From positions 83,292,259 to 83,356,258 of the forward strand of contig CM060680.1 in NCBI GenBank assembly GCA_030686995.1: a DNA stretch of 64,000 nucleotides, given 5' to 3'. This document shows, one piece after another, positions 49,045 through 60,310 of this stretch. Within the stretch, counting starts at the first letter, position 1, and the number at the start of each line of letters is the position of its first letter. Position numbers and translations under genes: made by a program. Source of the DNA: Artemisia argyi (lineage: Eukaryota > Streptophyta > Magnoliopsida > Asterales > Asteraceae). Under the pieces are notes generated by a model. It did no database searches. It was not told where the DNA came from and saw only the letters and a list, made by a program, of their open reading frames with translations.

Positions 49045-50437
49045 TGATACATGGGAATCGCACCAGGCTTTACCTCTCAAGGGATCTTGAGAAGCTTACA
49101 ACCCCCACCAGGCAGTGTACCTGATCGTTGTAGTATAGTATAGTGACAAGTACCGGGGGATTGATCGTTCAGCTAGGAATAGTGTCGCTAAGATTAGAAA
49201 ACCTAATTACTAGTGCTAAAGATGACGGAAGATTATTTTTGTGTTTTTATATTTTTTAGAAAGCAAAGTAAATATCTCGGGTTTGAAGGATTTGGGCGGA
49301 ATTAGTTGCTAGTCAACTAACCTAATACTAAGATGCAATCAAAATAAAAATACTAGAAATGAAAATAAATCTAAATTATACTAGGAGAAAATGTGTTTAC
49401 TTAGATTTCACTACTCCCTAGACATCTTTTACACGTTAATTACTTGTTATAGTTGCGTGGATGACGGATTGTATTCCTTAATACCATTCATGGGGTGGCG
49501 CACTTACTTCCCCAATCCTATGAGTGCCTACTTCACTCCTATGTCGAGCCGTTAAAAACTCATAACATGGGATCATTCGAAATTACTCATGCATTAAATA
49601 CAACCAATAAAACCTAGTGCACATCGGTTTATGTTTCCTAAGACGTTCAAGCATGTTACCATTTGGAGATCTGCCAGTTTTCTTAAGTCTAACATCGAAA
49701 TCATTCATCCAATACAACCATAAACAAGTAATCAACACATAATTAACATCTAGGTTTCATTAGATCTAAGCAAACACAAGATAGATCTAGCCTAGCATGG
49801 TGGAATCAAGATAAGAATAAGATATAGACAACCAACACATAGACATATTGATTGAATTAAAAGAATACTTATCTAAATTACACTTGTAAGGTTTCAAGGG
49901 CTGAAAACCCTTGAAAAACCTGTGAAAATCGTATTAGGTTCGGCCTTAGGGTTTCTCCAAAACTTCCTCTCTCAATGTGTAAAAATTAGAAAACTATATA
50001 TAGGAAATAAGGTCTGACGGCGTCAAGAACAAATTTGTGACGCCGTCATCTCGCCGCCAAAATACTTCTTGGACTGCCTTGATCTACTTCTGACGCCGTC
50101 AAGTGTTGTGTGTTTCCAGGCCGTCATGCATTTTACTCTTGACGCCCTTCCTTGTGACGCCGTCAATTCTGTACTGGGTTGTCATGGAAATTCCTCTTGA
50201 CGCCGTCAAGATTTTCTTCTTGACGCCGTCACCTATTGTTCCCAGCTTGGAAAATTGAGACTTTGCCGTTTTCTTCACTTTTATGCTCCAAAAACGTCCA
50301 AAATGCCTTCTTTTCCAGATTTCACTCCCAAAGTACCTAAAATCACAAAAGGAACGATTTAGGGCAATATTTGATCAAATAATTTCAATTCCGGGCTTAA
50401 ATGACCCCCTAAAAGTGGTTCATTTTTCGCCTCATCA
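49045..50437 (-). repeat. Element B 3' LTR
   Basis: TGATACATGGG to GCCTCATCA on +. It lacks about 20 bp (GGTTGTGAGCAATATG region) present in the 5' LTR. Confidence 0.93.
49994..50231 (-). promoter_or_regulatory. LTR promoter: TATA box with six TGACGNCGTCA palindromes
   Basis: On -, perfect 11-mers start at 50231, 50208, 50165, 50101, 50048 and 50025 and run toward the TATA box CTATATATAG (50003-49994). The nearest is about 12 bp from it. Extra half-sites (CGTCA, TGACG) lie between. TGACG is the core bound by TGA-class bZIP factors; binding here is inference. Confidence 0.65.
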
Positions 50438-51015
50438 TATACCCTTACACTTGAGATTTGCTTGTCCTCAAGCAAATGCGCTTTTATTCTACTCAAAATA
50501 CAAGTTAGGGGTCATTTAACACTAATATAAAAGTAATTACAACAAATAATCGTTCCACTAAAGACCAAAGACAAGCACGGAGGTCATACACAAGCACCTC
50601 ACAAATAGTGTTTAGATACTCACATCTCTCGGGTGTAATAAAATATAGATTACAATATGGAAACGGAAGATATCTCTCACTACCTGTCATAGCAAAATAG
50701 ATTACCATAGGCTTGGGAAAGGATCAAACCTCCACCACATGGCGTAAGCACCTAGGATAAACTATCAAAGAGGTCTTTTAAAGGGTTGTAACGTTAGTTG
50801 TAGGGATATGAAATACACGGTTTTGTTGGATAACGGTAGTCTTTACTGGTGGCGAGTTAACAATCTTGGTCAATCACATGTACAATATGGCGTTGCTAAG
50901 CCAAGACTAGACTCGACTTAAGCTAATAAATGAAAAATAACAAAAACAAAAAAAAATAAACATAGAATGAAACGGGATGGTAGTCCGTATGTTTTTTTTC
51001 TTGATTTTTTTTTTC

Positions 51016-51066
<51 letters not shown>

Positions 51067-52925
51067 ATACACTCTTACCCTACCATCCAAAATAATACAT
51101 CATAGGGGATGAAAATTCCCCTTACACTTGAATCTTTACATACTTTACAATAAACTAATCTAATGACTCGAATTAAGAAAATCAAAACACTTTGAGCACT
51201 TTTAAGATTAACGTACATATGGGGGTAATAAATGATGTTCTTCCCCATTACTCCATAAATAAGTACTTACCCATGAGTCCCAATCGTCCCAAAACAATAT
51301 GTACATGGATATGACTCGACTTAGCAACCATGTAATCAATTAGATAGTTAACTTAAGGTTTAACAAATAACAATAATGCATTAAAAATGAGCGCATACAC
51401 GGAAGGCTAAGGCGATTTGGTTGTACATTTAAGTGGGGTGTAACAAATTCTTCCTTTAAGTAAGATGCTTAAAGTTAGAAACGAAAAGATAGCCTCGGAG
51501 GGGTGTACTAGGGGTTTCGTGTACTAAAAATGAGTACAACGCTAAGGGTGTGGGAAAAATTAATTGACTTAAGTAGTCAAGTAATATGACTAAAATGGTC
51601 AAGAAATTATAATACGGGTTTAACACAAGGGTGATCCTAATGCCTCTTATCATGTAGTAAATCCTACTACACGAATGTAGTTTCACTAGCGGTCTCGGGA
51701 TGCATCACTAACGCAAGTTCTAGAATCTAAATGCTACCAGTACACTCATAAGCACTAATAGTAAATGCTTTTCCTATCAAATCTAAAGGCGAATCTCAAA
51801 TATTTGGGTGGAAAATTTTTCTGAATGGTACGGTTTTGTGCTAGTCATACAATCTCCTATCCATGAGACGCTTGCTATGGCTAAAGTTTCACTCCTAAAT
51901 GTTGTAAAAAAATTTAAATTTGGCGCTAAAATTGCACTAACAAGTGTTTCTCATAGTTTTATTACACATCTACCATTAAACAAAGCAAACTCAAGCGAAA
52001 GTGTATTTGTAAGGTATCATCATTTTACCCTCCCCTTACACTTAAGATGAACATTGTCCCCAATGTTCAAGTAAAGAATGTAAAAGTGAAATAAGTAAAA
52101 CAAATGAAATCAAATACTCCCCTGATTCGCTCGGTATGGATAATTAGGTGACCAGGTTAGGTCTTCCTCCAAGAAAACGAACAATCAAAGCTTCCCTTCC
52201 AGAATATAAATCATCTTCTTGTCATACATAACCTGTAAATCCTAAGAAAATAGACAAGACAACCTCGCATAAAATCGGCGGCATCCTATATAAGTTACTA
52301 AATCCTAGAAAACAAAGTAAGATATAATGCTTGTGGAATGAAGTTTGCAGACTTCCTGGAGATTATAAAACTTAATAATTCACAAAAACCATAAGACTCC
52401 ATTAGAAAAACAAAACCGGTAAAATTTCCAGATTTTTATGCCCGTGACGCCGTCAAGAGTTAACTCGTGACGCCGTCAGGATTGACCTGCAGAAATTCTT
52501 ATGTTAAGTTTCCAGAAAATTTCTGGAAAAACTTGGTCCTACTTCCTGAAAAATCCTGCAAAACTTCATTATGACTCAATACAAGCATTTGACTCTAACA
52601 AATACGAATATACATGTTCATTTAATATTGTGGAGAATCATGATCGAGTTGTTTCTTAAAAACATATTTGGGGTTTCCCCTTACACTTATCTTTTGCAAA
52701 AATACCTTTAGGTGGAGTTAAGACTAGGCCAAAACAACAAAGTAAAGTATTTCCACATTTTAGTTGAGAAACATGATCTACCAACAATAAAAATAAGGCA
52801 TGCATACGGAAGCAAATAACAAACAAACAAACAAAAAATGAAAATCACACAAAGCATGGGTTGCCTCCCAAGAAGCGCTTTTCTTTATTTACGAGTCTTA
52901 TAGCTAGACTCAAGGTCATGGGTTA
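50438..52925 (-). other. Element B 3' non-coding region
   Basis: Aligns with 25357-27776 of A. It has a poly(T) tract at about 51001-51064. Unlike A it carries two extra TGACGCCGTCA motifs at 52445-52455 and 52468-52478. No coding sequence. Confidence 0.75.
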
Positions 52926-53603
52926 CTACGTGACCTCATCCCGTGAGATGATGTACCCCATATAGTTGTGATCATTACTATTATGGTGGTAGTGCCTCAA
53001 CCTGTCGACACTTGCAATCACCTCTCCACCTACTTTACTTCTTAGGTTAGCCATCCCATCTTGGCTCACGCCTTCAATCGTGAAAGGCCCATACCACCAA
53101 GGACTTGGTTTATCGGGTGGTATTGTTATTTCCGAGTGTCTTAGGAGTACCAAGTTACCTTCCTCAAATGGTACATGATTTTCTGTTGGTTGAGTATGTT
53201 CGAATTCGACCAGAACCTTATCGCTTTTGCCTCTTTCATACTTAGCCTCCTTGTAGCTTTTGATCCTTGCCTCCCATGCAAGAATTTTATTCTGAACGCG
53301 AATGGGTGTCGTGTCAATGTTGTTTTTGAGCTTTCTCCAACTCACATTCTCATGCCCATTTTGTGGGGTCATGGGGAAGCTAATCTTTCTTTTCCCAGAT
53401 TTAAGCTCAATTTTCCTCCCTTCATACTTAATGAAAGCTCTAGCGGTGGCAAGGAATGGTGCCCCGAGGATTATTGGCATGCATCCATCTCCCTTATCGT
53501 CGATGATCATAAAATCAACAGCGTACATAAACCCTGCGACATTAACTAATACATCTTCTGCGATTCCTAGGGGATATACATATGAGTGTCCAGTGAGGGA
53601 CAA
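52926..53603 (-). pseudogene. Protease remnant and integrase-tail-like end, element B
   Basis: Open for 225 codons: the second half of the protease (YPLGIAEDVLVN, IIDDKGDGCMPIILGAPF), a polar linker, then LLRHSEITIPPDKPSPWWYGPFTIEG and MGYIISRDEVT to a TAG. The active-site half lies in the preceding frame, which ends after PLTIYIQLT at 53632. An indel around 53605-53632 separates them. The direct passage from protease to the WYGPFT tail, as in A, shows that the pol core was already missing in their common ancestor. Confidence 0.72.
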
Positions 53604-53631
53604 CCTAACACGAGTGGGGGGCTGGCATTTT

Positions 53632-55197
53632 TTATGTTAGTTGGATATAAATAGTGAGGGGCATAAGATTTACTTCCGATCCTTGGTCGGCAAAAGCATT
53701 AAGATATTTCAAATCCCCGATGCTAGCTGGTATCTTAAAGTTCCCACACGCCACCTGCTTAGTAGCCACCTTTTGTACCAATAGTTTCTCGAATATTGGC
53801 CCCCCAGGTAACGTATCATACTCATCTTTTCCCCCTTCCTCGTTCTCTGAACCCTGTTTGGAAGGTTGGTTACGCCTGTCACCCTTTATCCAATTTGTTA
53901 TGGTGTTTTCGTTTATATCATGTTTTAGGTAGTGACTCAAGGGTTGGGATTTTGGTGGCTCTTCTAAGGTCTGTTTAGTAGAGGTTTCTACCTTCTCGTC
54001 ATCCTTGTGGACAATTGTGATGGAATTAACAAATTGGGTAGTGGGGGTGACGCTTTCTTTCCTTAGTAGCATTCTTTCAGGGGTTTTCTGGTTGTCATAC
54101 TCCTCCAATAGACTCATCATCTCATTCATCTTCTCTTGAATCTCCTCTTTTTGCTTATACACTGCTTCCTCGAATCTAGCAAGCCGATCAGAATAAGCTG
54201 CCATGTATTCTCTCATCCTAGCTTCAAACTCCGAGCTAAGCTCCTCGGGTGGGGAATAAGGTGGGGCATAGTTTTGAAAAGTCTCGATGTTTTCTCTAGA
54301 GGGTGATTCTGATAATGGTTTTGAAGTTGGTTTCGAGACAGAATTAACAGTAGCTCATCTAAGACTAAAAGGTTTTCGTTGCCTTTCCTCAAAATAGTCA
54401 ACCTTTGCCTCGAGTTTGCATAGGATTTCATCGGGTAGCTCAGTGGGTCCTCCAGGTGTTGAGACTGCATTAATGGCCGCGTTAATTGCATGCTTAAATT
54501 CCCATACCTCTTGATTATCGGCGGCGAGCTCCTCAATAATTGCCCAGGACTCCTCGGCGTTCTTATCACGCAGTTTCCCTCCTGCGGCCCTATCGATTGT
54601 ACGTTTAGTGTGATAGTCAACATGGTCGTAGAAAATCTGAACTAATAGCCAAAGGTTTATACCATGATGAGGGATCTTGTGGAGGAGATCCTTAAAGCGG
54701 GCCCATGTTTCGTAGAAAGTTTCACCCTGATGTTGTTCAAACATCAAAATGTCCCTTCTAAGCATTGCAGTCTTTTCCGGTGGGAAGAATTGGGTAAGGA
54801 AGCGATTGGCGAGATTATCCCATGTGGTGATGGATCCCGCGGGGAAACGCTCAAGCCATTGACTAGCTTGATCCCGTAGAGAGAATTGGAATAGGCGTAA
54901 TCGGGTAGTCTCTCTAGTTGCAACATCTAGGTCTATGGAGTCTACGATTTTAAGGAAGTCCTTAAGATGTTGATTTGGATCTTCGGAACGAAGTCCATGG
55001 AATGCACATCCGCTTTGCACCAACCGGATGGTGTCGGATCGCAAGGGGGTCACATTGGCTCCGGTGAGCTCAATGGTGTTTCGGTAGCCTTGGTGGCTAG
55101 GTCGGGAATACTCTCCTTAGGTTCGGGGCCTAAGGGGTTCTAGTGGTGGGTTTTGTTGTGGTTGGATGACGGGTTCAAAGATGTTCCCGTTGTCCAT
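53632..55197 (-). pseudogene. gag: Athila-like gag and protease start, element B, two stops
   Basis: The start is the ATG at 55197 (MDNGNIFEP), in frame with the rest. Stops at 55117-55119 (TAA; Leu in A) and 54355-54357 (TGA; Arg in A, fitting CGA to TGA decay). Core blocks: HGLRSEDPNQHLKDFLKI, LFQFSLRDQASQWLERFP, FLTQFFPPEKTAMLRRDI, GETFYETWARFKDLLHKIP. A coiled-coil segment and the protease active-site region with ADQGSEVNLMPLTIY follow. A and B carry different stops, so their lesions are independent. Confidence 0.85.
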
Positions 55198-55340
55198 GAT
55201 GTCGGGTGGTGAAGAGTTACGAACAAAGACACAAAGAATTAAGATAGACTAAAGAAACCTAAAAATGAAATAAAATCTTACTAGAAAGGAATCTAGCAAG
55301 TAGACCTAATAAAAAGAAATTCTAACCTAGACAATAACTA

Positions 55341-55360
55341 TTCCCCGGGCTGCGGCGCCA
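55341..55360 (-). other. Element B primer binding site
   Basis: Identical to that of A: TGGCGCCGCAGCCCGGGGAA on -. Confidence 0.8.
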
Positions 55361-55366
55361 AAAACT

Positions 55367-56777
55367 TGATACGTGGGAATCGCACCAGGCTTTACCTCTC
55401 AAGGGATCTTGAGAAGCTTACAACCCCCACCAGGCAGTGTACCTGATCGTTGTAGTATAGTATAGTGACAAGTACCGGGGGATTGATCGTTCAGCTATGA
55501 ATAGTGTCGCTAAGATTAGAAAACCTAATTACTAGTGCTAAAGATGACGGAAGATTATTTTTGTGTTTTTATATTTTTTAGAAAGCAAAGTAAATATCTC
55601 GGGTTTGAAGGATTTGGGCGGAATTAGTTGCTAGTCAACTAACCCAATACTAAGATGCAATCAAAATAAAAATACTAGTAATGAAAATAAATCTAAATTA
55701 TACTAAGGTTGTGAGCAATATGTGGAGAAAATGTGTTTACATAGATTTCACTACTCCCTAGACATCTTTTACACGTTAATTACTTGTTATAGTTGCGTGG
55801 ATGACGGATTGCATTCCTTAATACCATTCATGGGGTGGCGCACTTACTTCCCCAATCCTATGAGTGCCTACTTCACTCCTATGTCGAGCCGTTAAAAACT
55901 CCTAACATGGGATCATTAGAAATTACTCGTGCATTAAATACAACCAATAAACCCTAGTGCACATCGATTCATGTTTCCTAAGACGTTCAAGCATGTTACC
56001 ATTTGGAGATCTACCAGTTTTCTTAAGCCTAACATCGAAATCATTCATCCAATACAACCATAAACAAGTAATCAACACATAATTAACATCTAGGTTTCAT
56101 TAGATCTAAGCAAACACAAGATAGATCTAGCCTAGCATGGTGGAATCAAGATAAGAACAAGATATAGACAACCAACACATAGACATATTGATTGAATTAA
56201 AAGAATACTTATCTCAATTACACTTGTAAGGTTTCAAGGGCTGAAATCCCTTGAAAAACCTGTGAAAATCGTATTAGGTTCGGTCTTAGGGTTTCTCCAA
56301 AACTTCCTCTCTTAATGTGTAAAAATTAGAAAACTATATATAGGAAATAGGGTCTGACGGCGTCAAGAACAAATTTGTGACGCCGTCATCTCGCCGCCAA
56401 AATACTTCTCGGACTGCCTTGATCTACTTCTGACGCCGTCAAGTGTTGTGTGTTTCCAGGCCATCATGCATTTTACTCTTGACGCCCTTCCTTGTGACGC
56501 CGTCAATTGTGTACTGGGTCATCATGGAAATTCCTCTTGACGCCGTCAAGATTTTCTTCTTGACGCCGTCACCTATTGTTCCCAGCTTGGAAAATTGAGA
56601 CTTTGCCGTTTTCTTCACTTTTATGCTCCAAAAACGTCCAAAATGCCTTCTTTTCCAGATTTCACTCCCAAAGTACCTAAAATCACAAAAGGAACGATTT
56701 AGGGCAATATTTGATCAAATAAATTCAATTCCGGGCTTAAATGACCCCCTAAAAGTGGTTCATTTTTCGCCTCATCA
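55367..56777 (-). repeat. Element B 5' LTR
   Basis: TGATACGTGGG to GCCTCATCA on +, followed by GTAAG. Confidence 0.93.
56334..56571 (-). promoter_or_regulatory. LTR promoter with six TGACGNCGTCA palindromes (5' LTR of B)
   Basis: Same arrangement as in the 3' LTR: TATA CTATATATAG at 56334-56343 and perfect 11-mers beginning at 56355, 56378, 56431, 56495, 56538 and 56561. This is the copy that would drive element transcription. Confidence 0.65.
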
Positions 56778-57136
56778 GTAAGTTTGCGGTGATGTTTACC
56801 GTTTGATTTTGGAAGAAATGTGTACGTTGGGGACTTTATTATTTGACTATTAGGGGACTAAATTGGGACTAACGGATCTTAGTTTCTTTGCCTATATATT
56901 GTTGTTCAAAAATTGAAATGAGACACACACAAAAAAAACGTCCACTGCAAAAAAAAAATAAAAAAAAATAAAATAAAAATAAAAATAATAAAAAAAAAGA
57001 AATCCTACAAAAAATATAGTCAAGAAAAAATAGAGATCCTAGAAAAAATGTTGGTGGATCGAGAGGCGCAAGTCGTCCTCGAGTTTAATCACAAACCAGT
57101 CACGAATCTTCTTCACAACCCGGTTACCGCCCACAA

Positions 57137-58199
57137 ATGTACCCGCAATCTCCACCATTTTTCTACACCCAACAACCCCTCCCACAACTTCCTACAAACT
57201 TCGAGCCGTTTGATTATCAATATACCCAACAACCCTCAACGCAAATGCCTAGTAACTTTGACCTGTATGAGCCACGCTATAACCAACAAAAAAGGCATGA
57301 GCGGGCTAGTGAACCGTCACCCATTCATGATGATAACGAAGATGACGAATATTTTGACAATGTTGATGTGGTACCCGAGACACAACCATTTGATGAAGAA
57401 GACGAACAAGTCGATGAGGTCGAAGAGGTGCTGCGGCCTAAAAGTGGAAAAAAAAACCAAGTAAGATTTGGACGTCCGATGAGGAAGAGGCGTTAGCTAA
57501 GTCTTGGATTAAAATTTCGGTGGACAAAGTTGTTGGCGACCGTCAAACAAAGATGGGATGTTGGAAGCGAGTTCTAATTCATTTTCAAAGCCTTGTCCCG
57601 AGAACCGAACACACTCATCATCAATTGAACTCGAAATGGACTCCAATGCATCAAATGATCGCTGCGTTCAACGGTTACTACATACAAAGATTTCGCGCAT
57701 ACCAAAGCGTGGCACATTCTCAAAGATCAACGAAAGTGGCAAGAACAACCGTTGGTTAATCAGGCTGCGGAATCAACGGGATCGAGCAAGAAAAGAAAGT
57801 CGTCGGAGTCAAGTAGCGCTCAAACGCCAACAAGCGAGACGCCAATAACCGTGGAAGATTTCGACTGAGACTTACCGAACCTCAACGAGAACCAAACTCC
57901 ATCACGTCAATCGAAAGGCAAAAAAAGAAGATTTCTGGAGATTCAAGCCGAAGCTCGATGCGTGATACCCTTGCAAGTTACACGACCGAAAAGAGAAGTT
58001 TAATGCAGCAGCAATTGGAGATGCAAAAAAAAAAAAGACGACGAATATTTCAAATTTCTTGATGGGGAGGTGATGAATCGTGACATGAGGTTCGTTATGG
58101 ATCTGCACGACAATATCCCAGACCCGGCTTTTAAGGATTTCATCATCAACAAGAAACGCCAGATATGCGCAAAATACGGGTGGCCATGTAGTTTGTAGG
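57137..58199 (+). pseudogene. Myb/SANT-like ORF1 of a PIF/Harbinger element, broken
   Basis: Resembles the Myb-like companion protein of PIF/Harbinger elements, a DNA-binding protein that helps the transposase. Parts in order: a Pro/Gln/Tyr-rich N-terminus with an acidic stretch (57137-57440); after a frameshift in the A run near 57450, a trihelix/SANT-like domain (TSDEEEALAKSWIKIS, HHQLNSKW, FNGYYIQ; about 57466-57690); after another frameshift, a Lys/Ser-rich linker with a decayed DLNLP-like stretch (FD-stop-DLPNLNEN near 57860); and a C-terminal NAM-associated-like region (EVMNRDMRFVMDLHDNIPDP) ending at TAG near 58199. At least three frame changes and two stops make it a pseudogene. No transposase gene accompanies it. 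Confidence 0.65.
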
Positions 58200-58508
58200 A
58201 GTTTAGTTTTATGGTTTTAATAATATTATGTAACGTTTTTTAAGTTTTTTTGGAATTTTGGTCTTTTAATAATATTATGTAATGTTTATTTAAATTTTAA
58301 TGAATTTTAGTTTTTAATAAATTTTAATAGAATTTAAAAAAGAAAATAGAAAAAAAAAAAAAAAAAGAAGTGAGTGAAGGGTGAGGGGTGTGATGCCAAC
58401 AAAAAGTGAGTGAGTGAAGGAAAAAGTGGGAGGGTGATGTGGCATAAGGGGATTGGTTGTTTGTGAATGAAGGGATTTGAGGTGAGGGGAGTGTTGTCAA
58501 CCCCCTAA

Positions 58509-58619
58509 CAAGCATGCGGAAGGTCACGGGTTCAAGACCCGCTCTCCACTTTCAGTTTTTCTAAAACTTAATCTTTTAAGAACATACAATTTAGTCCCTA
58601 AAGTTTCAACAATTTTTGA

Positions 58620-58623
<4 letters not shown>
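58509..58623 (+). repeat. tRNA-derived SINE fragment (B box)
   Basis: GGTTCAAGACC (58529-58539) is a perfect pol III B box inside CGGGTTCAAGACCCG, a T-arm-like hairpin. If the Harbinger-like insertion is removed, the upstream flank (TATGACCCACTTGTAA, about 48936-48951) supplies an A-box-like stretch at a fitting distance. No intact tRNA cloverleaf is present. Confidence 0.4.
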
Positions 58624-58658
<35 letters not shown>

Positions 58659-59228
58659 AAGGCAACATTTATTGAAGGAACCAAACATAGAACAAAATAC
58701 AAAAGAAATGGCATCCCACCTTCTTAACAAGAAAATTAAAAAGGATAGGACCCAAAGGAGAAAATTGCACCACAATGTGCAGCAATGAACCAAAAAAAGA
58801 AAGACAAACGACAATTGACTAGGCTAGACACAAACAAGACAATTCCCCACAATTCCATGGACCACTAGCAATAACCAATGACCAGGAAGGACAAAGAGTG
58901 GGGCCAAATAATAGTGACACAATTAGATAGTACATAGATATTAAACTTAACAATACTAAACACTTGCAGTAGCCACAACCAATACCAATAGCTTGTTTGC
59001 AGTAGACGCATAAAAAAACTAAATTGACAGCAGCAGACTAACTGAACTAAGCTGTAACACAGGCAAGTTTGCAGAAGACACTGAGGCTCAATCCCAACTT
59101 ATATAGGTAGACGTATTTGCAGCACACAATGAAACTCAATCACATCTAATAAACTTACTGTAACCGAATCTTAAGAGGTTCCCAAAGCCATTGTTGCCAA
59201 TCTATCTTTTTATATTTGTTTGACCTTC

Positions 59229-60310
59229 TCACAATCCATTCGAAGCTTTTAAGTTGAATCTCTTGAACAATTTTATTTGTACTTGAAACTTTTCTACCAA
59301 ACATACGATCATTTCGTTTTTTCCAAATGAAGTACCCGGTTGACCATATAACCGCTTGCCAAACGCGAGAGAGCTAGGTAGGAACATTAACATTTCCGTT
59401 AGATGAGAAGAATTCAGCAACAGAGTAAACATTAACGCCACCCACCTTCCACCAAGAAAAAATCTTTACCCACACTCTCATAGCTAGATCACAAGTGGTC
59501 AAGCTATGAGCACAAGTTTCCACGACCATGTTGCAACATGGACATAGAACCGAATCCAAGTCAATACCTCTTTTGTCGAGCTCCACACAAACCGGAAGTC
59601 TTCCTTTTAAAGACCTCCACACAAATATGTTTACTTTTCTCGGAACCAACTTATTCCAAAGCGTTTCACGACCTCCACTTTCCACTTGTAGAATCTTTTC
59701 CTACACCATTCTTGCTAAAACATTAACCGTGAACTCACCATCTTCAACAAGCGACCATCTCCAATTGTTCCTACAGTCAATATTAACAACAACATTTTGC
59801 AAAACATATAAAAGATCATCAAAATCCTTACTAACTCTACCCCTGATACTTCTAAACCAATTCCATTTCCAACACCATGCATCATTAACCCACAACCCCT
59901 TATCCAACACACTACACTCCTTCTTCTTATCTAAATGGTACAACCTAGGAAACCTATCACAAAGCCTTTGATCATCCACCCAACTATCTAACCAAAATCT
60001 AATATTCCTCTCATCGCCCAACACACCAACACAAGACGAAGTGAAATCTAATCCCAATCCATCCATTTCCTCACCAATCATCACAATGTAACGCCAAACC
60101 CCACCACCCATTACCCTCTCCCATAGCTCTAATGTCCCCCAAACCCTCACTATCTCCATGAATGCTCTTAATCACCCGAACCCATAACCCCCCGCCCTCC
60201 GTCCTAAACCTCCACCACCACTTACCTAATAAAGCCATGTTTTTTGCCCGTAAAGACCTAACATTAAGACCTCCATCCCATAAGAAGCTAAAACCGAATC
60301 CCATTTAACC
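59229..60310 (-). pseudogene. LINE ORF2 C-terminus with zf-RVT domain
   Basis: Reading down: the NMALLGKWWWRF block typical after the RT domain (60240-60170, in a shifted frame), FWLDSWVDDQRLCDRFPRLY (near 60000), and FTVNVLARMV with a stop at 59701. NKLVPRKVNIFVWRSLKGRLP and the zinc-binding pattern CPCC...CAHSLTTC follow (zf-RVT, about 59550-59500). Several segments share one frame between single stops, so decay is by point mutation and small indels. Confidence 0.78.

Larger units (their letters stand above)
49045..56777 (-). mobile_element. Element B: Athila-like Ty3/gypsy element, gag-protease only
   Basis: About 7.7 kb, perfect TSD GTAAG (49040-49044 and 56778-56782). LTRs at 49045-50437 and 55367-56777 are very similar (few differences, about 99% by eye), so it is younger than A. 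Same order as A: PBS, gag, protease, integrase-tail-like end, long non-coding part, PPT. No RT, RNase H or integrase core. Confidence 0.93.
48952..58505 (+). mobile_element. PIF/Harbinger-like element with ORF1 only, split by element B
   Basis: TAA lies on both sides (48949-48951 and 58506-58508). The ends GGGGCTTGGCA and, inverted, GGGGGTTGACA match at most positions. Removing element B leaves about 1.8 kb with one gene remnant, a Myb/SANT-like ORF1 on +. The DDE transposase gene is absent, so movement would need help in trans. A GC-rich inverted stretch (about 48962-49040) lies near the left end. Confidence 0.65.

Noticed and set aside
57048..57464. 138-residue frame starting at 57048
   Set aside because: It overlaps the Myb/SANT-like ORF1 in the wrong frame. 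The frame from 57137 has the expected composition and leads into the domain.
58505..58560. A tRNA gene
   Set aside because: Only the T-arm/B-box part is present; acceptor stem, D arm and anticodon arm cannot be drawn. A SINE fragment fits better.
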